Positions 6,316 to 13,469 are shown, counted from the first letter of the stretch. The stretch: 25,865 bases of DNA from a virus (IMGVR_UViG_3300042473_000406:1-25865), one strand, 5' to 3'. The notes: generated by a model not told the origin, from the letters alone. A program made the numbers and translations.

Positions 6316-6579
6316 TTAGATTCCTTCTTCAAGTTTGATTAGTGTTGAGACGTAGACCATTGCTTCTGTGAGCGTTATTGGTTCTTTGAAAGGGCCGTGG
6401 TGTGTATGCGGCACCTTGTTGATGGATACGTTGACGTGCCAGCCTTGCTGGTTGCGCACTACCTGCACGCCAACGGTGTTGCTCCGCTCTACGCGGATGC
6501 GTTCACTCTTCTGTATCGGATGTTCCGAGGAACTCTTGGATTGCTGTTCTGAGAGCATCGCGTGTTTCTTGTGGTGCAT
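6316..6579 (-). CDS. Hypothetical small protein, start uncertain
   Basis: Up to 87 residues. The convincing part is the C-terminal 50 residues: strands VGVQVVRNQQGWHVNVSINKV and HGPFKEPI, then a helix (TLTEAMVYVSTLIKLEEGI). This strand-strand-helix plan matches the small-protein family around 9687-12209. The first 30 residues overlap the gene at 6503-6661 by 77 bases and are low-complexity, with no clear ribosome site at either of the two ATGs, so a shorter form is possible. Its last codons hold AAGGA for the next gene. Confidence 0.5.
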   Translation of the reverse strand: MHHKKHAMLSEQQSKSSSEHPIQKSERIRVERSNTVGVQVVRNQQGWHVNVSINKVPHTHHGPFKEPITLTEAMVYVSTLIKLEEGI

Positions 6580-6661
6580 CGGCAGCTAGTGCGTCGTAGC
6601 ACTGCTTGAAGATGTCGTTGTATGCGTCGATAAGAGAGTCGAGTTGGTCTTTGGCGTTCAT
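6503..6661 (-). CDS. Helical 52-residue protein
   Basis: Translation MNAKDQLDSLIDAYNDIFKQ followed by CYDALAADAPQETRDALRTA and IQEFLGTSDTEE is a compact acidic two- or three-helix protein. Its ATG overlaps the stop of the VWA gene (ATGA), and TTGGAGCAACC inside that gene's last codons is its ribosome site. No family recognised; it could be a partner of the VWA protein, by position only. Confidence 0.62.
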   Translation of the reverse strand: MNAKDQLDSLIDAYNDIFKQCYDALAADAPQETRDALRTAIQEFLGTSDTEE

Positions 6662-7773
6662 GGTTGCTCCAAGGTAAAAGGGATATTGTCGCCGTACGGG
6701 GCACGAATGTCACTAGAGATACACCACACGACTGGGTAGTCAGGCGCGTTGGCCTCGTTGAAGTCGGTGTAACCGTCGGTCAGGCACACGAACACCTCGG
6801 GCTTGATACCTTCCTTGGCGATGTAGTTGAAGCCCTCTTCCATGTCAGTGCCGCCGCCACAGTAGAACGTCAGCGCCACCTCCTCGCCCTGCTCGAACAC
6901 CTCGTGCTTGGCTACCGCAGTGTCGACATACAAGACATGGACACGGGATGGGTTGCACTGCGACACGATGCGCTGCAAGTGGCCGTTGTAGTGGTCGAGC
7001 TCGACCTTGCTGATGGAGCCGGACACGTCGACTTGGATGACAACCTCACCCATCTCGGCGGTCTTGCCTGTGCTTGGCAGGTAGCAGTTGGCGAAGCGCC
7101 GGTTAGGGCGTGACCATGTGTAGTCACCGCGAGTGAACGAGGTCATGTAACGCTCGAGGATATCGTGCCATGGAGTCTGCACGTCGATGAGGTCAGCGAC
7201 GATCTTGGCCAGACCACCGGGCATCTTGCCCTGAGCCTTGGCTGCTTGGGCTGCTTGTGCGATCTCTACGCGAGTCTCAGCGTCGATGCGGTCAGCCTCC
7301 TCAGAAGTGAGTGGTGAGCCGCGCTCGATCAGGTCGTCACCGATACCACCGGGGCCACCGCCACCACCGGGCGGCTGGTCGGGCAGCTTGTTGTAGATGA
7401 CGTCTACTGTCTCGTCCTTGGAGCCGGGCATATTGACACAGCCCTCGATCTGCTGGCCGATGCCTGCGTCCTTGAGCATGTCGTTAATCCATGCGTCGCC
7501 AGCGACGTTCCACTTCTTGGCGTTACGCGCACCACGGCGCAGTGCATGCTGACCGATGACATGGCCGACCTCGTGACACAGCAGGAACACAAGCTCGTCA
7601 ACAGACAGCTTCTCGACGAAGGCCTTGTTGTAGTAAATCTGGCCGCGCTGATCGACAGCAGCAGTGGGGATGGTGTTGTCCTCGATGAGCTTGCGCTTCA
7701 TGAGGATAGATGCGAAGAACGGATGCTGGGTAACGATTGATACCTTAGCGCGGTCGAGTGTTGTGACTGCCAT
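6658..7773 (-). CDS. HEXXH metallopeptidase-like / VWA domain protein (DUF2201-type)
   Basis: 371 residues, two domains. Residues 1-125 form a zincin-like domain with LCHEVGHVIGQH (H67, E68, H71), preceded by YYNKAFVEKLSVDELVF. Residues 137-143 are a Gly-rich hinge. From about 240 a VWA-like domain has the MIDAS opening DVSGS (249-253), then GGGTD at 306-310 and LTDGYTD at 331-337. This is the DUF2201_N/DUF2201 architecture. VWA partners of MoxR ATPases (RavA-ViaA, NorQ-NorD, CbbQ-CbbO) act as substrate adaptors for chaperone-like remodelling; a MoxR-type ATPase is encoded 3 kb upstream in this operon. Start has AGGAG 6 bases upstream. Confidence 0.85.
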   Translation of the reverse strand: MAVTTLDRAKVSIVTQHPFFASILMKRKLIEDNTIPTAAVDQRGQIYYNKAFVEKLSVDELVFLLCHEVGHVIGQHALRRGARNAKKWNVAGDAWINDMLKDAGIGQQIEGCVNMPGSKDETVDVIYNKLPDQPPGGGGGPGGIGDDLIERGSPLTSEEADRIDAETRVEIAQAAQAAKAQGKMPGGLAKIVADLIDVQTPWHDILERYMTSFTRGDYTWSRPNRRFANCYLPSTGKTAEMGEVVIQVDVSGSISKVELDHYNGHLQRIVSQCNPSRVHVLYVDTAVAKHEVFEQGEEVALTFYCGGGTDMEEGFNYIAKEGIKPEVFVCLTDGYTDFNEANAPDYPVVWCISSDIRAPYGDNIPFTLEQP

Positions 7774-7775
7774 GA

Positions 7776-8321
7776 TTACTCCTGAAAAGTGATGATTTCG
7801 ATTGGCTCAGTGCCTCTGAGCATGTCGGCTACTTGCTTTGATTTGTCTTTGAGCTCCTGTGTAGTGTGCTCGGCCAATATTTCTATAACCTTACGGATTG
7901 ACTCCTTGTCGTGCATGGTGATGTAGAAATTGGAGTCGAGGCTGCTGATGCTCTGCATAGCCTGAGTGTGCTGACCACTGTAGTACCCCTTGTTGTACTC
8001 CGGGTTCTCAAGAAGCCATGCAGTCCAGTCCGCATGCACAATCTCTGCAACGCTAGGTGCGGCTGCCTCAGAGAGGCCAATAACGCGTACCCCATTCCAG
8101 TTGTTGACGCTGCACTGAAGGTGGTGCTTGGCAGCCAGTGCTTGCGCTATCTGCCTTGACTTGGACGACCAGCCACCCTCGATGGCGCGAGCTTCCATCA
8201 TGCGGATGATTTTGTTACGCATCCTCACACCCAGTCGCTGTGGGTGCAGCGTAACGGTTGTCTCCGTACCAGCCATACCAGTGATACGCCCTCGTGCGTT
8301 GTTGTTCATTTGCTCTTTCAT
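7776..8321 (-). CDS. Hypothetical 181-residue protein
   Basis: No family recognised. Residues 28-60 are basic and helical (RLGVRMRNKIIRMMEARAIE, SKSRQIAQALAAKHHL). The middle has strands (VNNWNGVRVIGL) and NKGYYSGQHTQAMQSI. The end is helical (KESIRKVIEILAEHTTQELKDKSKQVADML). It lies immediately upstream of the VWA gene and its final QE codons carry AGGAG for it, so it is probably co-produced with that system. ATGA overlap with the upstream membrane protein. Confidence 0.62.
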   Translation of the reverse strand: MKEQMNNNARGRITGMAGTETTVTLHPQRLGVRMRNKIIRMMEARAIEGGWSSKSRQIAQALAAKHHLQCSVNNWNGVRVIGLSEAAAPSVAEIVHADWTAWLLENPEYNKGYYSGQHTQAMQSISSLDSNFYITMHDKESIRKVIEILAEHTTQELKDKSKQVADMLRGTEPIEIITFQE

Positions 8322-8515
8322 TTCATCTCCTCAAAAAAGTATCCATCGTCTTTCTGCACAATCTTTCCTTTCTTTTCATACACGCCTATCAGCCAGCGTG
8401 AATACTTGTTGGCTCTGCGTTCTTCACGCTCGGCCCACATCTTTACGGATGCGTTACGCCACAGCAGCACAGCCACTGCGACCATGAGTACGTATTCGAG
8501 TTCAGAGAAGTTCAT
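8318..8515 (-). CDS. 65-residue protein with N-terminal membrane helix
   Basis: Short N terminus, hydrophobic span YVLMVAVAVLLW at residues 7-18, then a strongly charged, helical cytoplasmic-type tail (KMWAEREERRANKYSRW, YEKKGKIVQKDDGYFFEEMK). The start is the ATG with GGAGG about 8 bases upstream, overlapping the NinX-like gene by 14 bases; an earlier in-frame ATG lies deeper in that gene. A membrane-anchored small protein; function unknown. Confidence 0.62.
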   Translation of the reverse strand: MNFSELEYVLMVAVAVLLWRNASVKMWAEREERRANKYSRWLIGVYEKKGKIVQKDDGYFFEEMK

Positions 8516-8816
8516 CAGGTACCTCCACTTCATCACCCAGCTTGGATGCAACGTAGCACCGCATGGCGGCGATCAGGGGTGTGGGGCCTGCGGTGTGCAA
8601 GTGCCAGTCGTCTTGGTTGTGGTTGTAAACCGATGCAACCCAGTCGGCGGCGTCACCTTGTTGAACAATGCTGATACCCTCACGCTCAATGATCGGCCCA
8701 CCTTGTGCCCAGTCGGTTGAGTAACTGGGGAACGGCTCGTCATGGCAAGCCCCTTCAAACCGTGCTTGATGCACCGCCCAATTAAGGGCTTTGCCTGTCA
8801 GTTCTGATGTTTTCAT
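8502..8816 (-). CDS. NinX / DUF2591 family protein
   Basis: 104 residues closely following the DUF2591 (phage NinX) pattern: MKTSELTGKALNWAV at the start, PFPSYSTDWAQGGPIIEREG in the middle, and GPTPLIAAMRCYVASKLGDEVEVPDEL at the end. Family members occur in the nin regions and early operons of many phages; their role is not known to me. ATGA overlap with the upstream DUF3150-like gene. Confidence 0.88.
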   Translation of the reverse strand: MKTSELTGKALNWAVHQARFEGACHDEPFPSYSTDWAQGGPIIEREGISIVQQGDAADWVASVYNHNQDDWHLHTAGPTPLIAAMRCYVASKLGDEVEVPDELL

Positions 8817-9685
8817 GAGAACATCGCCATCTTTGACGCCACGTCTTGCAGCTTCTTCTTAGCCTCGACACGCTTGTTGGCGGAGCCCTTGATCATCTCC
8901 ACATCCTTGAGGTAACCCTGCACTGCATCCTCCAGCTCAGTGATATCTGCCAGCAGCTCAGGTGTCGGGTTGATTGCCAGCTTGCGAGCCAGTGTGCATC
9001 CGTCGATGACGTTCTCAACGAGGCTGTTGTGGAAGCGTTCACCCTTGAGGCCTTGGTACTCGCCCAGCTTAGTCACCAGTGCTTGTATGGGCTTGAGCAT
9101 GCGCTGTATGGTGTCAGCGTTGGCAGCTTGCGCGGCTTCTTCCTCGGCACGTTTGAACGATGCAACGTCGTCTTCACTGAGGTCGAACAGGAAGTGCGAG
9201 GCGTCAGGCATGGGCTGGAAGCGCAACTCGGCAGACATGGACATACGGAAGTCATCGGCGTTGGGGTACTCGGTTACGTTGGCACGTCCGGCTGCATGGC
9301 CGCTGTTGCGGTACATCACATCGTCCAACACTAGCTGGTCATACATGGGCATGTAAGTGTCGAGCAGGTTGTCCACCTGAGCGATGCGGTGCTTCATCTC
9401 CTGCGTGTACTCCATGTACATATCGTTGGGGAGAATGCGTGGGCCAGCATCCATGTAAGGCAGCGTGTGCTTCTTGTGGTACTGGTAGACCTCGCCGTAC
9501 TTGGCCATGATCTGGTTGATCGCTGAGTCTTTGTCCTTGAACAGCTTGGTCAGCACAGTGAGGCTGTTGTCTTTCTCCTGCGCTTGTAAGTTAGCCGTAA
9601 GCACAGCGTCACGCTTGGTGAGTGCTGCGCGACGAATAGTCAGCTTGACAAGAACTACCTTGTCCGAGAGTTTTGTAGGTGTCAT
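8813..9685 (-). CDS. DUF3150-like helical protein of the MoxR/VWA set
   Basis: 290 residues, almost all alpha-helical. N terminus SDKVVLVKLTIRRAALTKRD matches the D.vvLv.L.i..w...kk start of DUF3150-type proteins, which occur between MoxR-like ATPase and VWA genes on plasmids and phages. Other segments: MAKYGEVYQYHKKHTLPYMD, LDTYMPMYDQLVLDDV, and a C-terminal coiled coil. It lies between the AAA+ gene (10546-11550) and the VWA gene (6658-7773), supporting a three-part system. Start has GGAGAACTAAC before the ATG. The family call rests on N-terminal pattern, size and context. Confidence 0.62.
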   Translation of the reverse strand: MTPTKLSDKVVLVKLTIRRAALTKRDAVLTANLQAQEKDNSLTVLTKLFKDKDSAINQIMAKYGEVYQYHKKHTLPYMDAGPRILPNDMYMEYTQEMKHRIAQVDNLLDTYMPMYDQLVLDDVMYRNSGHAAGRANVTEYPNADDFRMSMSAELRFQPMPDASHFLFDLSEDDVASFKRAEEEAAQAANADTIQRMLKPIQALVTKLGEYQGLKGERFHNSLVENVIDGCTLARKLAINPTPELLADITELEDAVQGYLKDVEMIKGSANKRVEAKKKLQDVASKMAMFS

Positions 9686-9686
9686 G

Positions 9687-9974
9687 TTAGTTCTCCAGTG
9701 TGGTGATTGCCACGGCGTATGCCTTGGCTGCTTTCAGGGAGCGGAACGTCCGGCTCCCGTCGTGATTGACGAATTGGCAGTCCCACTTGCGGTCGCCGAT
9801 CTTGGTGACCCAAGCAACAGTGACTTTCCATTGGCCGAGCATTGGTTTGTCGAAACGATTCTCGAGCGGGTCTTTGTCCCAGACCTTCTTGAGGTGGTGC
9901 TGTACCTTCCATTCGACTTGGTCGTTCGGTAGATACTTTTCGGGCATCAGCTCGGTCTCCCATACGTATCTCAT
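9687..9974 (-). CDS. Small W/F-A-L family protein, copy 1
   Basis: 95 residues. N terminus YVWETELMPEKYL, a middle of strands (EWKVQHHLKKVW, QWKVTVAWVTKI, WDCQFVN), then F-R-S-L followed by the helix KAAKAYAVAITTLEN. The plan, with Trp near residue 5, W-x-V strands, a Phe before a helix containing A-x-A(Y/W) and a terminal Leu, repeats in 9971-10243, 10240-10542, 11677-11973 and 11970-12209. The fold could be a three-stranded sheet packed on one helix. ATGA overlap with the upstream copy. Function unknown. Confidence 0.62.
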   Translation of the reverse strand: MRYVWETELMPEKYLPNDQVEWKVQHHLKKVWDKDPLENRFDKPMLGQWKVTVAWVTKIGDRKWDCQFVNHDGSRTFRSLKAAKAYAVAITTLEN

Positions 9975-10243
9975 GGGTCTAACCTAACTACAGCCTCGAC
10001 CCAAGCCTTGGCCTCATGGACGTGCTTGAACTCGGGTATGTCTTGCGGGTCGTCTATCCAGTAGCGGCGGTCGTAGACCTTCCACCGCTGGGGGCCTCCG
10101 CCCCGACCGCGCCCTAGGTACTGGATTTCAAACAGCTTGCGTCGTATTTCCAGCGGCCCGGTGTTCTGGTCGATTACCCGCCCACCCAATATCCACGTCT
10201 CGCCGTCGTTGTCGGTCCGCCAGTTGAGTCTGTCGATCTTCAT
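9971..10243 (-). CDS. Small W/F-A-L family protein, copy 2
   Basis: 90 residues from the ATG before KIDRLNWRTDND. It ends DIPEFKHVHEAKAWVEAVVRLDP, nearly matching DIPKFSSKDDAIAWVTAMVRLSL of the adjacent upstream gene, so the two are clear tandem paralogues. The middle is basic (EIQYLGRGRGGGPQRWKVYDRRYW). I prefer the internal ATG because it forms the ATGA overlap and has GAGG about 9 bases upstream. Function unknown. Confidence 0.65.
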   Translation of the reverse strand: MKIDRLNWRTDNDGETWILGGRVIDQNTGPLEIRRKLFEIQYLGRGRGGGPQRWKVYDRRYWIDDPQDIPEFKHVHEAKAWVEAVVRLDP

Positions 10244-10542
10244 AGGCTTAGCCTCACCATGGCTGTCACCCATGCGATGGCGTCGTCCTTGCTGCTGAAC
10301 TTGGGTATATCCGACACGCGCAGGGCGTTGAGCTCAGGACTCAGGGGGTGGATGTTGACGTGCCACTTGCCCCAGTGCGGTGACTTGTGGTTGTCGTCGT
10401 AGGTGACGGTAGCTACTACTTGCTCTTGCCGTTCGCTAGCCCCTCCGGTTCTCCAGATAGTCTGAACGTCGCGCTTGTAGTAGTACCGGTCACCCTTGCG
10501 ACCGGGTTTCTCCCAACGGTAGTTGGTGAAGGTCAAGGCCAT
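10240..10542 (-). CDS. Small W/F-A-L family protein, copy 3
   Basis: 100 residues, directly downstream of the AAA+ gene. It has YRWEKPGRKGDRYYYKRDVQ at the start, strand-rich VVATVTYDD and GKWHVNIHPL, then DIPKFSSKDDAIAWVTAMVRLSL. The C terminus is very close to copy 2. Basic N-terminal half suggests nucleic-acid or acidic-partner contact (inference). The AAA+ stop lies four bases before its ATG; the ribosome site there is weak, so it may rely on translational coupling. Confidence 0.65.
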   Translation of the reverse strand: MALTFTNYRWEKPGRKGDRYYYKRDVQTIWRTGGASERQEQVVATVTYDDNHKSPHWGKWHVNIHPLSPELNALRVSDIPKFSSKDDAIAWVTAMVRLSL

Positions 10543-10545
10543 GGA

Positions 10546-11550
10546 TTACATCAAGACTTCTGCGTTCTTGGATGCCCACTCGACGAAGCTACGTGTGTGC
10601 TTGATCGTAGGCTGCAACTTGATCGCGTCCTTGGTACACATGACGTTGAACTCAGGAGACAGGCGGGACAGGTACTTAGACACACGGTCGAAGTTGTCCT
10701 TGGTGGACTTACGAGCCAGCGCACCGGTCAAGGCGTACAGAGTCGCAGGGTCTTGGGGTACGTCAGAGCCCGCAGGGTCAAGCAAGATACCGTCGATATC
10801 AGGCAGTGACTCGTAGATACGCTTGAAGCCAGTGTACTCAGCAGCAGCGCCCTCGCCCACCTCACCGGCGCAGTTGTCGAAGAACAGACCCTTGTCGAGG
10901 CTGTCAGGGATGAGGTTGACACGCTCCCATGAACGAGGCGTTGGATTGGCGAAGCGGTTGGCATCGAAGTCAGACAGCAGACCGGGACGGAAGCGAAGGA
11001 ACTGAATCAACACAGGGTCGATATCCTTGTCGAGCGCCCATGCAGTCCAGTCCTCGATAGTCTCTTGGAAGTCGAAGCGCCGTGTACGGTTGGCCAGCTT
11101 GGATGTGATGCGGTTGGCACCAGACTTGTCTTCGGTGCGGTTGCCAGTGGCGATGATGAACAGCTCGTCAGACAGCATGAGGTTGCCAGCACGACGGTCG
11201 TAGATAACACCGCACAGTGCGTTCTGCATGGGGACAGGCGCATCGGACAGCTCCTCCAGAATGAGTGCTGCACGTCCGACACCTTGGCGCAGGTTGTAGA
11301 ACTCTTGGGGTGGAACCCAGCGTGTGTACTCGCCAGTGTTGTCAGGCACACCCAGCACGTCAACAGGGTCACGCAGGGATGCAGTGAACTCCACGATCTT
11401 GTCGGACTCGATGCCAAGCTCAGAGATAACCTCACGGGCACATGCTGACTTGCCACCACCGGGAGCGCCGAGGATGAATGGCACGACGGCATTGCCGCCA
11501 TCGACACGGAACTGTTCAAGAACAGATGTTTTGATATTGCTGTAACGCAT
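10546..11550 (-). CDS. MoxR-type AAA+ ATPase
   Basis: 334 residues from MRYSNIKTSVLEQF. Walker A GAPGGGKS at 28-35; Walker B-like LILEEL at 96-101; sensor 1 in FIIATGN (N137); arginine-rich NRTRRFDF at about 153-160. The stretch LRDPVDVLGVPDN and the EELSDAP...MQNAL segment are typical of MoxR/CobS-like phage and plasmid ATPases. Such proteins form hexamers that remodel targets with a VWA-domain partner, encoded here at 6658-7773. The start follows CACAAGGAATCATC, a leader also used by the 14513-15007 gene, and not the upstream in-frame ATG. First gene after a 126-base gap, so it may have its own promoter. Confidence 0.88.
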   Translation of the reverse strand: MRYSNIKTSVLEQFRVDGGNAVVPFILGAPGGGKSACAREVISELGIESDKIVEFTASLRDPVDVLGVPDNTGEYTRWVPPQEFYNLRQGVGRAALILEELSDAPVPMQNALCGVIYDRRAGNLMLSDELFIIATGNRTEDKSGANRITSKLANRTRRFDFQETIEDWTAWALDKDIDPVLIQFLRFRPGLLSDFDANRFANPTPRSWERVNLIPDSLDKGLFFDNCAGEVGEGAAAEYTGFKRIYESLPDIDGILLDPAGSDVPQDPATLYALTGALARKSTKDNFDRVSKYLSRLSPEFNVMCTKDAIKLQPTIKHTRSFVEWASKNAEVLM

Positions 11551-11676
11551 GATGATTCCTTGTGTGTTGAGATAGTTATGGAGCGTCTGGATGCCTGCCC
11601 CCATGCGTGACGCTTGAACGATGGGGTAGCCGAAATTGGTAATGTATGCAGGTCGTCTTACACAAACCTTACACAG

Positions 11677-11973
11677 TCACACGTCAGCGTGTAACTTCTT
11701 GAGCACCAGCCCTGTGGTGGCGTGGGCTTCTACGTACTGCTTGGCCTCGTCCAAGGTGTCGAACGATGCTGGCGGTTGTTTGGATATGCTGCCATACACG
11801 TTTGCATGGAAGGTGCCATGTTCTGTGACTTTGATGTAGCCCACTTGGTTGACTACTACGGACTGCTTGCTGCCATTCCAGCCCTTCATGTGGACTCGTA
11901 TGGAATTGGCCAAGTGGCATCTGTGGTAGCGTGTTATCTGCACCATTGAGCCCGGCTCCCATATGAAGTTCAT
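11677..11973 (-). CDS. Small W/F-A-L family protein, copy 4
   Basis: 98 residues: FIWEPGS at the start, strands SIRVHMKGWN, SVVVNQVGYIKVTEHGTFHANVYG, then SFDTLDEAKQYVEAHATTGLVLKKL. The F...DEAK.YVE...L end matches copies 1-3. GGAGG five bases before the ATG lies in the end of the upstream gene (ATGA overlap). It is the last gene before the gap preceding the AAA+ gene. Function unknown. Confidence 0.63.
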   Translation of the reverse strand: MNFIWEPGSMVQITRYHRCHLANSIRVHMKGWNGSKQSVVVNQVGYIKVTEHGTFHANVYGSISKQPPASFDTLDEAKQYVEAHATTGLVLKKLHADV

Positions 11974-12209
11974 GTGCCCTCCAGTTTCTGTGTGACGTAG
12001 TAGGTGACGATGTGTGCCTTGGCATCTTCGAGGTTGTTGAACTTCGCCTGTGTGCTAAGACCCTCGTTGATAACTGCCATGAAATCACCTTTGGTGAGGT
12101 CTTCCCTGATGTACCCAAGCAACGCGTCTTTGTCAGTGCCATCGCCAGCCAGCAGATCGTGCCACTTGAAAAACCCGTGACTGCCTTTGTATGTGTCATC
12201 CCATCTCAT
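11970..12209 (-). CDS. Small W/F-A-L family protein, copy 5
   Basis: 79 residues from MRWDDTYKGSHG. C-terminal AKFNNLEDAKAHIVTYYVTQKLEG matches the F...eDAKa.i....L end of the family, and the early Trp is in place. I reject the longer in-frame start because that extension overlaps a separate membrane microprotein; the chosen ATG has GGAGG five bases upstream and an ATGA overlap with it. Its LEG codons hold the GGAGG of copy 4. Confidence 0.63.
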   Translation of the reverse strand: MRWDDTYKGSHGFFKWHDLLAGDGTDKDALLGYIREDLTKGDFMAVINEGLSTQAKFNNLEDAKAHIVTYYVTQKLEGT

Positions 12210-12295
12210 CCCGGCCTCCATACCAGCAAGTCCATGAGCAGGACGCCAATGAGGAATACCAGTACGGCGATTCGTGCGGCTCTGTGTGTAATCAT
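12206..12295 (-). CDS. 29-residue single-pass membrane microprotein
   Basis: Read from the minus strand: MITHRAARIAVLVFLIGVLL followed by MDLLVWRPG. Positively charged residues (H4, R5, R8) precede a 16-18-residue hydrophobic span ending at W26: an ideal N-in single-pass helix. GGAG lies 8 bases before the ATG, the start overlaps the upstream stop (ATGA), and its WRP codons form the ribosome site of the next gene. Possible role in membrane targeting or exclusion; unknown. Confidence 0.65.
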   Translation of the reverse strand: MITHRAARIAVLVFLIGVLLMDLLVWRPG

Positions 12296-12540
12296 AGTTC
12301 TCTCCAACCCGATTCGATACGGGCAATCAGTTGTTGAAATGTGATGCGGTGCAGTGTCCCGAACCCGTCGTCCTGCCATACGGACGGGATGCTGCCGTGT
12401 GATGTGTGTCTGGTCATGGGGTCTCCAAAGTTGTTACGGATTACTTGTCTTGCATCCAAGCGACTAGCGAACCATTTGTGTAGCTTGCGGCTGTCGTCTT
12501 GCAGTAGCCCCGGTGGTGCGCCTGTCTTGCCGCCGTTCAT
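12292..12540 (-). CDS. Hypothetical 82-residue protein
   Basis: Basic protein; the C-terminal 41 residues (TRHTSHGSIPSVWQDDGFGTLHRITFQQLIARIESGWREL) look best conserved, while the N-terminal part is Gly/Lys/Arg-rich. The ATG at 12540 is stop-coupled to the upstream gene; a second good start lies at 12417 with GGAG six bases upstream, so a 41-residue form is possible. No family recognised. Confidence 0.55.
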   Translation of the reverse strand: MNGGKTGAPPGLLQDDSRKLHKWFASRLDARQVIRNNFGDPMTRHTSHGSIPSVWQDDGFGTLHRITFQQLIARIESGWREL

Positions 12541-12824
12541 GGCTTACCCTCTAGCCTCTCGGCCACGAGGTGGGCTCGGTACTCAGGGAACTTGGCCGGT
12601 GTGACGAAGATGGTGCCTTGGTCCCCGCAGTCGTGCCGCTTGAACAGGGGCACATCATCGGCATCACCGATCTTGATGAGCTTGCAGTCACTCTCGATAT
12701 CTGGGCAGTGGAACGCACACCCATCGTGGAAACTGATTTCCGGCACGATGAGATACCAACGTCCGTCGTGCTTGATGCGTGGGTAATAGTCCGCATCCAT
12801 CTTGGTCGGCTCTGGCGTTTTCAT
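12537..12824 (-). CDS. Small Cys-containing phage protein
   Basis: 95 residues: YYPRIKHDGRWYLIVPEI, then DGCAFHCPDIESDCKLI, then HDCGDQGTIFVTP and a helix EYRAHLVAERLEG. Four cysteines (two in CAFHC, plus SDC and HDC) could bind zinc or form a redox pair. ATGA overlaps on both sides; the RLEG codons supply the next ribosome site. Function unknown. Confidence 0.62.
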   Translation of the reverse strand: MKTPEPTKMDADYYPRIKHDGRWYLIVPEISFHDGCAFHCPDIESDCKLIKIGDADDVPLFKRHDCGDQGTIFVTPAKFPEYRAHLVAERLEGKP

Positions 12825-13042
12825 ATCGCTGTTCCCAGTCTGTTGCGGATGTATTCGTACATGCGCTTGTATGCCTCCTTGGATTTGTGTGTAAGCACGA
12901 GCTGGCGTATGGCCATGAGTTCCTCACGGTCTTCTGACTCGCTGGGCTGGTCGCCAAGCCCTCGCTCGTTGTACTCGGCTTCGATGGCGCTGTCCTCGAA
13001 CTCGGACAGGTCGACGTCTACCTCAACGGTTATGGTTGTCAT
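12821..13042 (-). CDS. Acidic hypothetical protein
   Basis: 73 residues. The first 45 are very acidic (EVDVDLSEFEDSAIEAEYNE, then ESEDREELMAIRQ); the last 28 are basic (THKSKEAYKRMYEYIRNRLG). ITVEVDVDL near the start suggests an initial strand. GGAGAGTGAGCC precedes the ATG, within the upstream gene. No family recognised. Confidence 0.6.
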   Translation of the reverse strand: MTTITVEVDVDLSEFEDSAIEAEYNERGLGDQPSESEDREELMAIRQLVLTHKSKEAYKRMYEYIRNRLGTAI

Positions 13043-13275
13043 GGCTCACTCTCCTGTTGTTTACCCTCGAACTCGTTGAACTCTTGCATGGTGTGAGGGA
13101 ATCGCCCATGCAGGTCTCTGAACAGGACTGCGTTGCAGTCACTGCACCAGTGCGAGTAGGACTTGCAGGGTTTGATCTTCCTTGTCCTGTACATGGTCGT
13201 GCTCTGTATGAAGTACTCCCATGACGGATTGTCCATGCGCTTGAGGATGAGTTTCTTGCGTTTGCGTTGTTTCAT
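13039..13275 (-). CDS. Basic putative zinc-binding protein
   Basis: 78 residues starting MKQRKRKKLILKR. CKSYSHWCSDCNAVLFRD gives three Cys and one His (C, H, C, C) in a compact zinc-knuckle-like arrangement, followed by a helix. The basic N terminus suits nucleic-acid binding. GGAGG five bases before the chosen ATG and an ATGA overlap support this start. Function inferred only. Confidence 0.6.
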   Translation of the reverse strand: MKQRKRKKLILKRMDNPSWEYFIQSTTMYRTRKIKPCKSYSHWCSDCNAVLFRDLHGRFPHTMQEFNEFEGKQQESEP

Positions 13276-13466
13276 GGTTTCCTCCATTCACGTTGGGTTG
13301 TGATGATGGTGTACCCAAGTGCGGCTATCCGCATCAGGGTCATGTCGGTGAGCACCTTGGTGCCTGCAATGTCTGCAAATGACTTGGCGTTATCGCACAC
13401 GGGATATGCAACTTGCTTGCCATACTGGTCTTTCAGCTCGATGCGAATGGTGAGTGGTGTTTGCAC
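13272..13466 (-). CDS. Conserved small phage protein, GTG start
   Basis: 64 residues, initiated at GTG three bases after the upstream stop. Pattern YPVCDNAKSFADIAGTKVL followed by LMRIAALGYTI resembles a recurrent small phage protein of unknown function. The N-terminal TIRIELKDQYG is a strand. The last codons (WRKP) carry GGAGG for the next gene. Confidence 0.62.
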   Translation of the reverse strand: MQTPLTIRIELKDQYGKQVAYPVCDNAKSFADIAGTKVLTDMTLMRIAALGYTIITTQREWRKP

Positions 13467-13469
13467 GGA

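Noticed and set aside
6664-7113. 149-residue plus-strand frame opposite the VWA gene
   Set aside because: Antisense shadow of a clear domain protein; no ribosome site and no neighbours on that strand.
9682-9963. 93-residue frame overlapping the small-family gene 9687-9974
   Set aside because: Arg/Pro/Gln-rich shadow in another phase; the 9687-9974 frame has the paralogue pattern and operon coupling.
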